DNA from: Rhizophagus clarus
Taxonomy: Eukaryota; Glomeromycota; Glomeromycetes; Glomerales; Glomeraceae
DNA length: 64,000 nt
Reading direction: 5' to 3'
Assembly: GCA_015698045.1 (NCBI GenBank)
Contig: BLAL01000087.1
Location: 868,001 to 932,000, forward strand
Shown here: piece by piece, positions 48,176 to 58,910 of the stretch
How positions within the stretch are numbered: position 1 is the first letter of the stretch
Layout: each line of letters opens with the position of its first letter
Made by a program: the position numbers and the translations under genes
The notes under the pieces: model-generated
The model's input: only the letters and a program-made list of their open reading frames with translations
Database searches by the model: none
What the model was told of the DNA's origin: nothing

Positions 48176-49540
48176 ATGGTTAATTTCATTTCAAGTTCAC
48201 TTTTGCTTTTTTTACTTGTTGGAATTGTCTCTTCAGCTGAACAATCAACTCTTGGCTCAGTTTCAGGCAATAATGGATTTATAACATCAACTGATCTTCG
48301 TGGTACTTTTAGTCAACAAGATGTGAGTGCTCAAGGATATCATAAAGCAGATGTTTATTTTAAAACAAAAATACCATCATTAAATCCTGACCAAAGTGGA
48401 GTATCAAGTATTAATTGTAATAATGGAAACATTACCCTCGGTTTAAATGATGTGAATGTTATCGATCAATTTAATAATTGGCCCGATAAAGTTATTTTAT
48501 TAATCTCAGATAAATGGGAATGTTTTGGTAAAACCGAAACACAATTTTATATAGTTAGTAATAAGGCTGTTGATGCACCTAATAAATCAGTTAGTTTTAC
48601 CTCTGAAGAAGCTAAAATATCAGATCAATCAGATGAATTCCTTATTAATGTTGGATGGGTCGATGGAGGAGGATCAGGAGGATCGAATAAACGTAACATC
48701 AATCGTCGTAGATCACGTAAAAGAGCTCCACTTAATGTAAGCAAAAAATTAAGTTTAGATGTTTTATTTGATGAAAAAACTGGAAAAACTTCAAAACCAA
48801 ATATTCCACTTATTAAAGCAGATCAAAATAATACGGAGGAAACATTACTTTGTGCTAATTGTTTTGTAAACGGTGAAGCCACGATCAACATGGTAGTTGG
48901 TGGTAACTTTTTCCCGTTTAAATTAACACAAGCCTCAATTTCTGTTAAGGGAAACATTAAATTAAATCTTGACTTTTCTATTAATGGTAAAGTTGGAGCT
49001 TCTCTTTCTCCCCCTGATCTTCAACTTCTTAGCATTCCTTTAAGTCCTCTTGGCGTAACAAATTTATTCAATATTGGACCTTCGATAGATCTTGGCGCTT
49101 CAGCTCAAGTATCTGCGGATGTAACGGGAACTCTTTTTACTGGAGGTGAAATTGATATACCAAATTTTGATGCCAATTTCACTTTTGTTGATGACCCAAA
49201 TCTTGTACAAACCGGATTTGAACCGCAAACAAAATCGCATGATCCAACTGTTGGTGTCACTATTTCAACCGGTATCTCTGGTTCATTAAAACCACAATTA
49301 TCATTTGGTCTTGATATACTTAATGGACTTTTTTCAATTAAAACTGGCTTTGAAGTAATTACAACACTTGGTACAAGTGTTTCCGTTGGTAGCGAAAGTG
49401 GATGTAATAGGGACAATCAACCACATCTTCAAAGTACTCTAGAAGGTGATTTAGGTTTCTTTGTAGCAAGTAAAGATTTTCCTATAGTAAATTTTCCAAC
49501 TGTAACTTTATTAAATCAGTGCGTATCAAAGGTTAATTAA
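48176..49540 (+). CDS. Secreted protein, 454 aa, intronless
   Basis: A single open frame starts at MVNFISSSLLLFLLVGIVSS, a clear signal peptide of about 20 residues. It is followed by an N-terminal beta-rich domain with SxNCNNGNITL and KWECFGKTETQFY. A Gly/Ser linker and a strongly basic patch (NKRNINRRRSRKRAP, a likely Kex2-type processing region) come next. The C-terminal beta-rich domain contains CANCFVNGEATINMVVGG, repeated GKVGASL/GASAQVSADVTG strands and a few cysteines. The organisation resembles large fungal secreted proteins carrying DUF7029/DUF7223-type domains, a tentative recognition. No membrane or GPI signal is seen at the C terminus, so it is probably exported to the wall or outside. 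Lack of introns distinguishes it from its neighbours. Confidence 0.85.
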   Translation: MVNFISSSLLLFLLVGIVSSAEQSTLGSVSGNNGFITSTDLRGTFSQQDVSAQGYHKADVYFKTKIPSLNPDQSGVSSINCNNGNITLGLNDVNVIDQFNNWPDKVILLISDKWECFGKTETQFYIVSNKAVDAPNKSVSFTSEEAKISDQSDEFLINVGWVDGGGSGGSNKRNINRRRSRKRAPLNVSKKLSLDVLFDEKTGKTSKPNIPLIKADQNNTEETLLCANCFVNGEATINMVVGGNFFPFKLTQASISVKGNIKLNLDFSINGKVGASLSPPDLQLLSIPLSPLGVTNLFNIGPSIDLGASAQVSADVTGTLFTGGEIDIPNFDANFTFVDDPNLVQTGFEPQTKSHDPTVGVTISTGISGSLKPQLSFGLDILNGLFSIKTGFEVITTLGTSVSVGSESGCNRDNQPHLQSTLEGDLGFFVASKDFPIVNFPTVTLLNQCVSKVN

Positions 49541-49652
49541 TTTAGATTAGATGGGTATAATATATTAGAAAATTGGGCAATTCTTTCTTTTGTATAATAT
49601 TATTATATAAAGTATATAATTTTATTTATAAGTATAGTAAAATTATTACACC

Positions 49653-49699
<47 letters not shown>

Positions 49700-49921
49700 C
49701 AAAAAAAAAAAAAATATAGATAATAATATAATAATAATAATAAAAACTCTCGAATAATAAAAATATCGCGAATTACGCGAATTATATAATAAATAATTGA
49801 TTTCGTAAAAATGCAAAACTTAATCAATCTATATTTTGTTAAATAATAAATTTTAATCCAATAAACTTAAACTTTTTGTATACTCAAACGTGACGAACGC
49901 CCTCATCATCACGAAAATAAA
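49541..49921. other. Intergenic with a long T-run/A-run
   Basis: A tract of 18 T followed by about 30 A, with one G and one C near the end, lies at 49652-49714 between the convergent 3' ends of two genes. No gene. The tract length is likely to vary between assemblies. Confidence 0.6.
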
Positions 49922-51423
49922 CTAATCTATTACCTTAACTACTTTAAATACTTCATAATCATCAACTTCAAAATTCCTTGGAATGTTGATATTAGGATAT
50001 GAATTTGGCCTTGAACTCCAAGTACCATTTGGATGCATCATTAAATCATGACTAACACCACACCAAAATCCAAAAAGTGGACCCCAACCAATCCAACAAC
50101 TTATGGCATATTGTGTATTAATTACTCTACCTAAGCGAGCCGTATTAATGTTTTGATAATCATCAAGACAGAATATAAAACTATCTGATGTATTTTTGAA
50201 AATACCATTTCCACTCCAATTAAGTGGATTGTATCCGCCAACTAATTTGTTTGTTCCTTTAATTTTCGCGATTAAAATGGTTGCCTCTTTAGAATCACAT
50301 TTTACATGAAATGCTGGAGGAGAAAGTCCATCCACGCTTCCACGTAAAATAAGATCGAATTCATATTGAACCTCTTGAGTTTTTTTATAGGGTTCGTCTT
50401 TTCTATCCAACCAACTTGCGATTAATTTGACGTGTTCCGTATTAATGATAACGGAATTAATCTTAGGTAGCCTTGGAGGTAATGATCCAGCAATTCTCCT
50501 CACGCTAGGCATTAAATAAAATTGTAAAATTTCACGTTTTAACTTTTTGGGTAATAATTTTTTATAACACATCACCTTACTACAATATTCTTCCGATGTG
50601 ATATCTTGAAATCTAATCAAGGGTATAAAATTATGCATAGTTTGTTCCATTATTTTAATCTCATCTTTGGTCCAAGCGGAAGGATCACGATTAACGGTAG
50701 GATTTTGTGCATGAGCCCACTTAATTAAGTTGTTCCATATTTCAATTTCTTTTAACATAAGATCATCCCTACTAAGAAGGCTTTCAAAAATATGTGCTGG
50801 TATTGTCAAAAAGGAATATTTATTAAATAATATATGTGGTTCTTGACAAATTTTTTCCAATGATAAATTTTGTAATGTTGAAAAATTTTCATTCTCAAAA
50901 ATTATTTTAAGAATTCCGACAGGATCAACTTTTAATTGATTATTAACAAAAAATTCTTGAATATGTTCCGCGAGAGTAGAAAGTCCAAATTCATCTACGG
51001 CTATTAATAATTTTATAACATCTATAGCATTTTCAAAATCTAAATCTAATTTTCCACAATAAAAAAATCTAAAATCAAAAAAAAAAAAAGATTTTTAATT
51101 TAGATTTTTTTTTTTCTTTTTAAAAAAAAAACAATTATGAAAGAATTTATCTAATTATACTACTTGAGAAGCTTGTTCATAATGTTTGGCGTAACATTAG
51201 GCTTGTTGAATATATACATTCCATCCTTCTTTTCGGCCCAATTGTTCGAAAATGCTGTGTAAAAATAAGTCGATTGACAACGGAGGATAACCGAGTGAGC
51301 GTAAATCTTTTGAACATTTGGTCCCTCTCCTGCATAAATTATAAGATCACAATCATCTTTTGTTTCATAAAGCTGTTCAAAATTTTTGATTAAATCTGGT
51401 AAGAATTTTGGTTCTACTTCCAT
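49922..51423 (-). CDS. BTB-BACK-TLDc domain protein, 468 aa, divergent member
   Basis: Exons 51423-51164 and 51068-49922, with a 95-bp intron in phase 2 at the conserved place, here joining LLK-FFYCGK; the donor is GTAGTA. The start is MEVEPKFLPDLIKNFEQLY. Blocks in order are BTB (CDLIIYAGEGPNVQKIYAHS, FSNNWAEKKDGMYIF), BACK (IEIWNNLIKWAHAQNP, IMEQTMHNFIPLIRF) and TLDc (LILRGSVDGLSPPAFH, LVGGYNPLNW, DSFIFCL, DYEVFKVVK). It is clearly the most diverged intact member here and separate from the tandem pair. On the coding strand a T-run then A-run ends three bases before the ATG. No disabling changes. Confidence 0.93.
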
Positions 51424-54059
51424 AGTTTTTTTTTTAAAAAAAAACGGAATTTTGGAAACTCAATTTATATACACACAATTAAACTGGACCTAACTCCGAA
51501 TTTAACCAAGTTTGGCAACTTTTCATGTGATCTTGTTGATCATTGGTTAATATCTGATATGTGTCACGCCCATGCGTGATGTAAATTTTACATAGCAACG
51601 GTGCTACATATTGTATCAAGCCACTTATTTACAAAATTGTACTTGTACAAAAAAAATTTATATAAATTAATTGCGGTGCAGTGATTTCATCCAACATTCC
51701 AATATTGGATTGGTCTAGACTTTCAGTTTATAGAAATATTTCTCAAAATTTAGAGTATCGATCTGAAGCTAACAAAATTGGATGAATTCAATGAGTTCGT
51801 CAAAAAATAATCGGATTTAGATCGAACCTTCCTAGTTCTCGGTTTACAAGGTAAATCAAATAATGGCATGTATCTGCATATGTTTTATTTTAAAACGACG
51901 AAATTACAAAATCTCACGTGATTTATCCGTTTCACGAGAACTCTGTCCCCCAAAAATTCAACCCGTGACTCTAACTCAATAAATTTTTAAATTAAATTAT
52001 GGATATGGATACATCCGTATTCAGAGTTCCAGATAATTTACTTTTAATGAAAATGTATTTCTTAAAATTATTTATTTCTTAAATTATTTATACAGTTAAC
52101 TAAAGAAATAATAATTTTTAATAATTTTGTTGTTATGTAATAAAAAAAAAAGCCATAGACGTACAGGAGATATACGAGATTATTCTAGATTGTTCTGGTA
52201 TACAAATTTTATATCTGGATTAGAATCGGAAAATCCAGATAGAAACTGATTCGAAACATATATTCTACCTAGAAATTTCAATCATTCTATTTACTGACTT
52301 ATTTTCTTAAAAAGGATTATCATAATTTTGTACGAATTCTCCATAATTGACTTTCCTTGTGTTACTTTCTTGTCTCCCTACCAAAGTAAGGTGATACAAT
52401 GAAACATGATGCACCCCCTATATCTTGTGCCAAGCTTTGCCGATCACGATGACAAATAATTGGTGACAAATAGAGATCGTAGAGATCAGGAAAAAACTAA
52501 GTCGTATAAACAACGCGACCAGGCAATCACGTGATTGGTGGCGGTTAAATCTCACATCCAGCCACACTTATCTGTTATGGAAACCTGCCACAGGAAGTTT
52601 CTGCGCGTTTCTGTGCGCCATGATAACTTTTGTGTCATAGTTTCCGGAATATTTCGGAAAATATCAGTAAAAATTTAAATTTTTTGTGTCATAGAATACA
52701 AAATTTGATCATCATAACGCATGTTATACAGTAGATAGTAAAGTACAATGTCAGTTTTTTTTTTTTTGTCTTGGAACAATTTTTCCTCCAATTCGAAAGT
52801 AGATTAAAGGCAATTATTTAACCGACATTAAATAATATTATAGTCTTATAATACTTTCATGGAATGGACATTATCGGTTCAAGACCGAAATATCCAATAA
52901 TTTCTTCATGCAAAATAAAATTACTTAATGAAAATAATAAATTATGATAATTTTTATTTTTGCCACCTAACAGAAAAGGAAATTAGTATCAAAGACTATT
53001 ATTGCTTCGGCGACAGTTTTTGTTTCAAATATTAAGGGAACAATTCAATCCGAGCGAGTAAAGAAATTCGAAGATGTCCAAAAAAAGAAAAACCGGATAA
53101 TAATACTTAATTAAAATTTTGGCTCAAAAATTATATTATTATTATTTACATTATTATTAATTCATTGTTTCATGGATGGAATTACATTACGCCACAGAAC
53201 GTTATTCTAGAAGTGATGTACATCATAAATTACTATATAAATCCGTTATAATGGGTTTGTCGTACAAACGTAATCGTTCTCTGTCGAAGAAATTTTAGAT
53301 CGAATAATTTGAAACCCATTAAGATGTTTTCTTTTGGATTTCCTTTATTTCTCAAAATATCAAATTGTTACAAACATTTGAATTATCTAAAGAATAGTTG
53401 AATTATTGAATTTACGTCATTATAATTCAAATATTGTCATCCCCACATCTAATATCTTTCCTACAGAATGATATGCATTTATGTAAATAAATAGATTTAC
53501 ATTTTAATTTTTTAAAATTTGTTATTAAATGTTACACGTCCAATAAGTGCGGCCGAGAATTTAGGCGATTTAACAGAAAACATTTTTATCCTCTAGCACA
53601 AAGAATTCGGAGTTTCTTAGTTATTCTTGTAGACTTTAAAAAGAAATGTGCTAATAACTTGAATCTAAAGATAAAAAAAGATTTGTCGTTTTTAACACAG
53701 ACCAAGAAAAAAATACGTCTGAAAAATAAAAATTTTTTAAAACAAAATTCGCGTGGTTGTGTTCATAACATAAATTCCTTATATAAATCTCCCATTTTTG
53801 GAACCATATTATTACATTGTTGTAAATTAATATATTAAATGTATACCTATATAGAGTAATAAGTAACTAGATTTGGTGTAACAACTCTGCAAATTGCGAA
53901 TCCGTGCCTCCTCAGCCACATCGGGGTAAAAACTCCAGAAATCGAATATAAAATCTTCAAAATCTTTGCCAAAGGTTTTTGAAAAACAAAAAAAAAAAAA
54001 AATAGATTTATACAGTAAACATCATTTTTTTAAAGCTATCTTCTTTAATTAATTAAAAC
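51424..54059. other. 2.6-kb AT-rich intergenic stretch
   Basis: Holds CACGTG palindromes near 51916 and 52527. No gene was recognised. It is the shared upstream region of two divergently transcribed genes (BTB-TLDc and HMG-box), so regulatory elements for both may lie here. Confidence 0.5.
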
Positions 54060-54932
54060 ATGCCAAGATCAAGCACTTCAAAAAAAACTTCCTCATCAAA
54101 TCCTCCGGCTGACATGCCAAAAATCAAAATGCCATTTCCACCAGAAATAACTGCGGAAGAATTCCTTCGTAATAGGCCACTTTCTAGAGCATATTTTAGA
54201 TCTCCGAATTCGTTTTTTATTTATAGACAACAATTCGTAAAGCAATTGAAATTGGAGAATTATAATGATCAAATGGTAAAAGTTAGTAAATGGGCCGCTA
54301 TTTCTTGGTCAAATGAGCGAAATGAAGTCAAAGAACATTACAAGAACATTGAAAAGGAGATTCAAAAACTTTTAAACGAACAATTTAAGAATGAACAAAA
54401 TAATCCTTGTCAAATTATTCGTCCTAAATTCATTTTCGAATATCCAAATAATATGGATAATATTGATAATGATAATGAAAATCCTTCAACAGATGTATCA
54501 AATGTGGCTAATGATTTTCCTGATTTGTCTTACTCATCCTATTTTTCAGAATCTGATAGTCCATCAATATCAATCGATTCTCCTGATTTGCCTTACTCAG
54601 CCTATTTTTCAGAATCTGATAGCCCAACAATATCAATCAATTCTCCTGATTGGTCTCATTCAGCTTATTTTTCAGAATCTGATAGTCCAACGATACCAAC
54701 CTATGACGAACTATCAACAAATTTATATGCTCCTTTCGTTCCAACATTATCTGTACTTTCTGCATCACCCGCGTCGCCTGCATCACCTGCATCTCCTAGT
54801 TATCCACTCAATTATTATGACGTAAATGAAGAAAATATTTGGTGCAACAATTTGGAATCTTGCATTACAATGTTCGATGAATTGTGTGATTTCGATGATT
54901 CTTCTTTTCTGACAGCACCAACTTTTCATTAA
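54060..54932 (+). CDS. HMG-box protein of MATA-HMG type, 290 aa
   Basis: Single open frame with ATG at 54060. The HMG box spans about residues 46-110: RSPNSFFIYRQQFVKQLK, then VSKWAAISWSNE and VKEHYKNIEKEIQKLL, with the conserved N-S-F, both tryptophans and the tyrosine. This is the pattern of fungal mating-type-like (MATA) HMG proteins, which bind DNA in the nucleus; these are highly expanded in Rhizophagus. Before the box is the PPEITAEEFL stretch typical of this group. After it comes an acidic Ser/Pro-rich region with three 21-residue repeats starting at residues 155, 176 and 197 (core YFSESDSP), then a short ASPASPASP run. The tail could be an activation domain; that is inference. Confidence 0.9.
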   Translation: MPRSSTSKKTSSSNPPADMPKIKMPFPPEITAEEFLRNRPLSRAYFRSPNSFFIYRQQFVKQLKLENYNDQMVKVSKWAAISWSNERNEVKEHYKNIEKEIQKLLNEQFKNEQNNPCQIIRPKFIFEYPNNMDNIDNDNENPSTDVSNVANDFPDLSYSSYFSESDSPSISIDSPDLPYSAYFSESDSPTISINSPDWSHSAYFSESDSPTIPTYDELSTNLYAPFVPTLSVLSASPASPASPASPSYPLNYYDVNEENIWCNNLESCITMFDELCDFDDSSFLTAPTFH

Positions 54933-55753
54933 ATATCCGAAGTTTCATATATTATTAAAAACAATATATCGTTAATTAACTTAGATTCAAAAAAAAAAAA
55001 AAAAAATTGGCATTTTAATTATCGGACTTTTAATAACAAAAAAAAAACATTCGATTTCAATTTATTTTATCGTATATTTATTCACATTTACACATTTTGT
55101 TAAAAACAAACCTCAATTAACTGACATTTTAGATAGTTATTTAAAATATAAGGAATATGTATATAAAAAGGGATGTAAGAAATTTTAAGATAATTAAGAA
55201 TATATTTTATGCAACGCCACATGAGTGTAAACGGCAAGCCACCTCGTTATAATTGGATGTTGCCACAATTTTCAACTAATTCATTCTATGATGTAAAAGG
55301 AAAAATTATCTTTAATTTTAAATAAGTTGTATACCATCAAATTGTACATGATTCATTTTATTTTAAAATAAATTTTAAAAAATTCTATCTTGTAATTTAC
55401 CTTAATTTTTATTACCGGAGAACCGATTTTTTTGGGATTAGGATCGTCTCAGGAGCATGATTGGGCTGAAATATCACCTATATTATATCATAGCGTACGC
55501 GCTGCACAGTTCTTTTTTCAATTATTTCTCTAGTTGGATTGGGTCACATTGACTTAGGCCGCGCAAACTAATATTTTCGGTTCACTTCACCCGGCCGGGT
55601 CACTTTTTCAAATTCGACCAAAAAAATTTTATATATAAACTTTTATCACGTGATTTAAAGTAATTTTATTGGTTAAAACATTACTATTATTTAAACATTT
55701 TTCCGTTTTACTCGACTTACAAATTTATTTTCTTTACTCCTTTTCTATTTATT
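54933..55753. other. Intergenic stretch between convergent genes
   Basis: A/T runs after the HMG gene, a TATCACGTGAT motif near 55645 and a less AT-rich patch at 55490-55610. No gene. Confidence 0.5.
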
Positions 55754-56505
55754 TTAAACTGATGTACTACAATCTTCGCAATATGGAAAATACTCTCCAT
55801 AATTATTTTCTTCTTCACATTCTACTCCAGGGTTAAAGCAAAGTGCTTCTTTAAATACCCCATTGGAATAATATGGAATTTCAATAGGACTATTGCACGT
55901 TAGAGTATTATTAACTTTAACAATAGAAAATAATTTTTTTAGGGAGTCATCCATGCTATGAGAACTTTGTGTATTTATACCTTTAGAACTAGATATATCA
56001 TTAAAAGTATCACCACATGTATATTGAATTTCATCTAAAAATCTTGTTTGCTTTCATGCAAAGATAACTTTGATTTTAGATAACACGTCATTTGTCACTC
56101 ACCACATCAAATTCACGTAATAAACATACCTACATTTTTACAGTGCTGTGCACTAGGTCTAAAACCCATTTCGTTATTATTTTCATTTGATTTTTTTCTC
56201 TTTTAAAGAAGGTCTATGTTCTTCTGTAGTTTCTTGACCGTATAATTCTTTAAAACTTTTATATTTTTTACCATCTAATGTTGGAATTGGATCGGGAAAA
56301 TTATGGATTTTAAGCTATGTTTCAGTGTCACATCTTACAGAATTACATATGTAACAATCTGATAATCCACATTTTTTAATTTCAAAAAAATGTCATGACC
56401 TACAACAATGATTGTAAAATTCCAGAAATTTAAATTTATTTTGAATATTTTTTTTTGAACTATCTTCAATTGCTAAAGAATTATCAATCAAAAGAAGTGA
56501 ATTCT
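55754..56505 (-). pseudogene. Decayed zinc-ribbon-type gene of a repetitive family
   Basis: Joined pieces on the minus strand read NSLLLIDNSLAIEDSS, then FYNHCCRS followed by TGA, HFFEIKKCGLSDCYICNS, VRCDTET followed by TAG, LKIHNFPDPIP, TLDGKKYKSFKELYGQETTE, EHRPSLKEK, a frameshift in a run of seven A, then MGFRPSAQHCKNV. A GT-AG intron (about 56131-56047) joins in phase to DEIQYTCGDTF, and the frame runs to a TAA at 55754. Cysteine pairs (CGLSDCYIC, and CEEENNYGEYFPYCEDC near the end) suggest zinc binding. I recall this as the C-terminal part of a repeated, transposon-type protein in glomeromycotan genomes. Two stops and one frameshift make it non-functional. Confidence 0.65.
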
Positions 56506-57399
56506 ATAATGCAGTCATTTTCTAGGACCCCAAACAATATATAAATATGTTAGATTTGAGTTTGCTTAATGATCATATAAAAAAAAACCCTATGTAAGAC
56601 TTTTATTTGCTTATTTTAATATAAAATTTTTAGTTGATTAGATATTTAAATGCATAGTTGAACTTATTTTTATTTCAGCTCAGTAATTATATTTGCGTAG
56701 CAGAACCCCTTATTCGTATAACAAAGATTTTCATATATATATAGAGAGAAAATTTTAATTTCACACATATATCAAAAAATTTTTTTACAAATTTTTTTAA
56801 ACTGATACTTCTTTTCTATTATTTTACACATTTTAATTTTATAAACACAATATTGTATTTAATATTTATAAAAAAAATCATGTTTTTATAATAATATTCT
56901 CATATTCTTATTTTTTGTTTGCTAATTTTACTCATATATAAAATGAATTTTAGACAAATGAAATTACCTTTTTATGTTTAAGTAAATTGTTCAGCAATTG
57001 TAAAAAGTATTTGTATTTCAATTTTTATGATTCTAAGTATAATATTTGTGAAGATAATTATATTTTTTAAACAGTACTAACTCCAAAAAATTTTTTTTTT
57101 CTCTTTTAACTTCAGGACATAATAACATCACTTTAGTCAAATAAAATTACTTTTTTATATTTAGAAAATTGTTCAGTAATGTTAAATCTACCTGTGTATA
57201 AATTTTTATAATGATTGGACTAATATTTGTGGAATGCAACCAACTTTTGTACTTTTAATTATTTATCGTTTAAGTGATTTTAATTTTAAAGTGATATTTT
57301 TTTTATTTTAAATCAATTTGTTAACTTTAAGAAGTTGTTCATAAGGGTTGGCAATAATTTATATTTTGATTTTTATAAATCTAAATATAATAATATTTA
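56506..57399. other. AT-rich repeat-derived stretch
   Basis: Begins with TCTAGGACCCCAAACAATAT (56521), echoed at 63573. It contains TTTGCTTAATG and TTTGCGTAGCAGAACC words that recur near 60500-60560. Three degenerate copies of a ~170-bp unit lie at about 56950-57400, each with a KTTGTTCAGYAAT-like word and AATTTTTATRATT. No gene. Confidence 0.5.
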
Positions 57400-57714
57400 T
57401 AAAAAAGAAGTTATCTAGGTGCCACCCCAGGTGGTATCAGTTTTTCTGCCACCCCTGTCACGTGATTTAAAATAAATTTTAATTGCCCAATCTTAATCAG
57501 TTAATTTTTAACTTTAATTTTTTTCGTATAAAAAAAATTTTTTCACAAAGATAATCTTTAATAAATTACAATTTAAACCAAAATTAAAAAGTATACTTAT
57601 ATCTGATATGATTTTAAAAAAAAACTTTAGTTATTGTTAAAGATGTGTCCGCAATACCCTAATTGCGGATTAATTGCGATTTGCGATATTGTGGAACATT
57701 GCAGATTTTGAAGA

Positions 57715-57812
57715 ATAATTATTTGCAAATCTGCAATCGCAAATAATCCGCAAATCCGCAAATAATCCGCAAATCTGCAAATAATCCGCAAATAATCCGA
57801 ATAATCTCAAAA
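57715..57812. repeat. Left minisatellite arm, CGCAAATAATC units
   Basis: Units of GCAAATAATCCGCAAATCC type recur five to six times. It is the inverted counterpart of the longer right arm at 58605-58910. Confidence 0.8.
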
Positions 57813-57859
57813 ATTATGATTGACTGTAGATCATCTTCACATGATCATTTTTTTTAAAA

Positions 57860-58600
57860 AGTGGACAATTTTGTCCATTTTGTAAACTCATGAATCATGT
57901 TAATTTAATCTTTGCAATAAAATATAACCAAATTTATTTATATACTAAAAAGTGGCCAATTTTGTCCATTTTGTAAACTCATGAATCATGTTAATTTAAT
58001 CTTCGCAATTAAATATAACCAAATTTATTTATATACTAAAAAGTGGACAATTTTGTCCATTTTGTAAACTCATGAATCATATTAATTTAATCTTTGCAAT
58101 AAAATATAACCAAATTTATTTATATACTAAAAAGTGGCCAATTTTGTCCATTTTGTAAACTCATGAATCATGTTAATTTAATCTTTGCAATTAAATATAA
58201 CCAAATTTATTTATATACTAAAAAGTGGACAATTTTGTCCATTTTGTAAACTCATGAATCATGTTAATTTAATCTTCGCAATTAAATATAACCAAATTTA
58301 TTTATATACTAAAAAGTGGACAATTTTGTCCATTTTGTAAACTCATGAATCATGTTAATTTAATCTTTGCAATAAAATATAACCAAATTTATTTATATAC
58401 TAAAAAGTGGACAATTTTGTCCATTTTGTAAACTCATGAATTATGTTAATTTAATCTTCGCAATTAAATATAACCAAATTTATTTATATACTAAAAAGTA
58501 AACAATTTTGTCCATTTTGTAAACTTATGAATCATATTAATTTAATCTTCGCAATTAAATATAACCAAATTTATTTATATACTAAAAGTGAACAATTTTG
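57860..58600. repeat. 91-bp satellite, eight full copies and one partial
   Basis: The word AGTGG (or AGTAA/AGTGA) starts copies at 57860, 57951, 58042, 58133, 58224, 58315, 58406, 58497 and 58587, a period of 91 (last 90). Each copy begins with the palindrome GGACAATTTTGTCC or a variant and contains AAACTCATGAATCATGTTAA. Copies differ at a few fixed sites (GGA/GCC; TTTGCAATA/TTCGCAATT), showing homogenisation. No protein frame is expected here. Confidence 0.93.
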
Positions 58601-58604
58601 TTCA

Positions 58605-58910
58605 CTTATTCGCAAATTTGTGATAATGTAAATTATTTGCAGATTTGCAGATTATTTGCGATACTATACGGATTTGCGGATTATTTGTGGGTTTGCGGAT
58701 TTGTGGGTTATTTGCGGTACTATAAATTATTTGCGGGTTATTTGCGGTACTATAAATTATTTGCAGGTTTGCAGATTATTTGCGAGTTTGCGGGTTATTT
58801 GTGGTACTATAAATTATTTGCGGGTTATTTGCGGGTTTGCAGATTATTTGCGGGTTTGCGAATTATTTGCGGGTTTGCGGATTATTTGCGGGTTTGCGAA
58901 TTACTAAGCG
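58605..58910. repeat. Right minisatellite arm, GCGGATTATTT units
   Basis: Some 15 copies of GCGGGTTTGCGGATTATTT-like units with variants, interrupted by three GCGGTACTATAAATTATTT units. The open frames here (rich in Leu-Phe-Ala-Gly and Tyr) are artefacts of the repeat. Confidence 0.88.

Noticed and set aside
49105..49416. 103-codon minus-strand frame
   Set aside because: Antisense to the intronless secreted-protein gene at 48176-49540.
54391..54825. 144-codon frame overlapping the HMG-box gene
   Set aside because: Shifted-frame shadow of the HMG gene caused by its internal repeats.
57860..58600. CRISPR-like array
   Set aside because: Units are contiguous 91-bp satellites without unique spacers, and the genome is eukaryotic.
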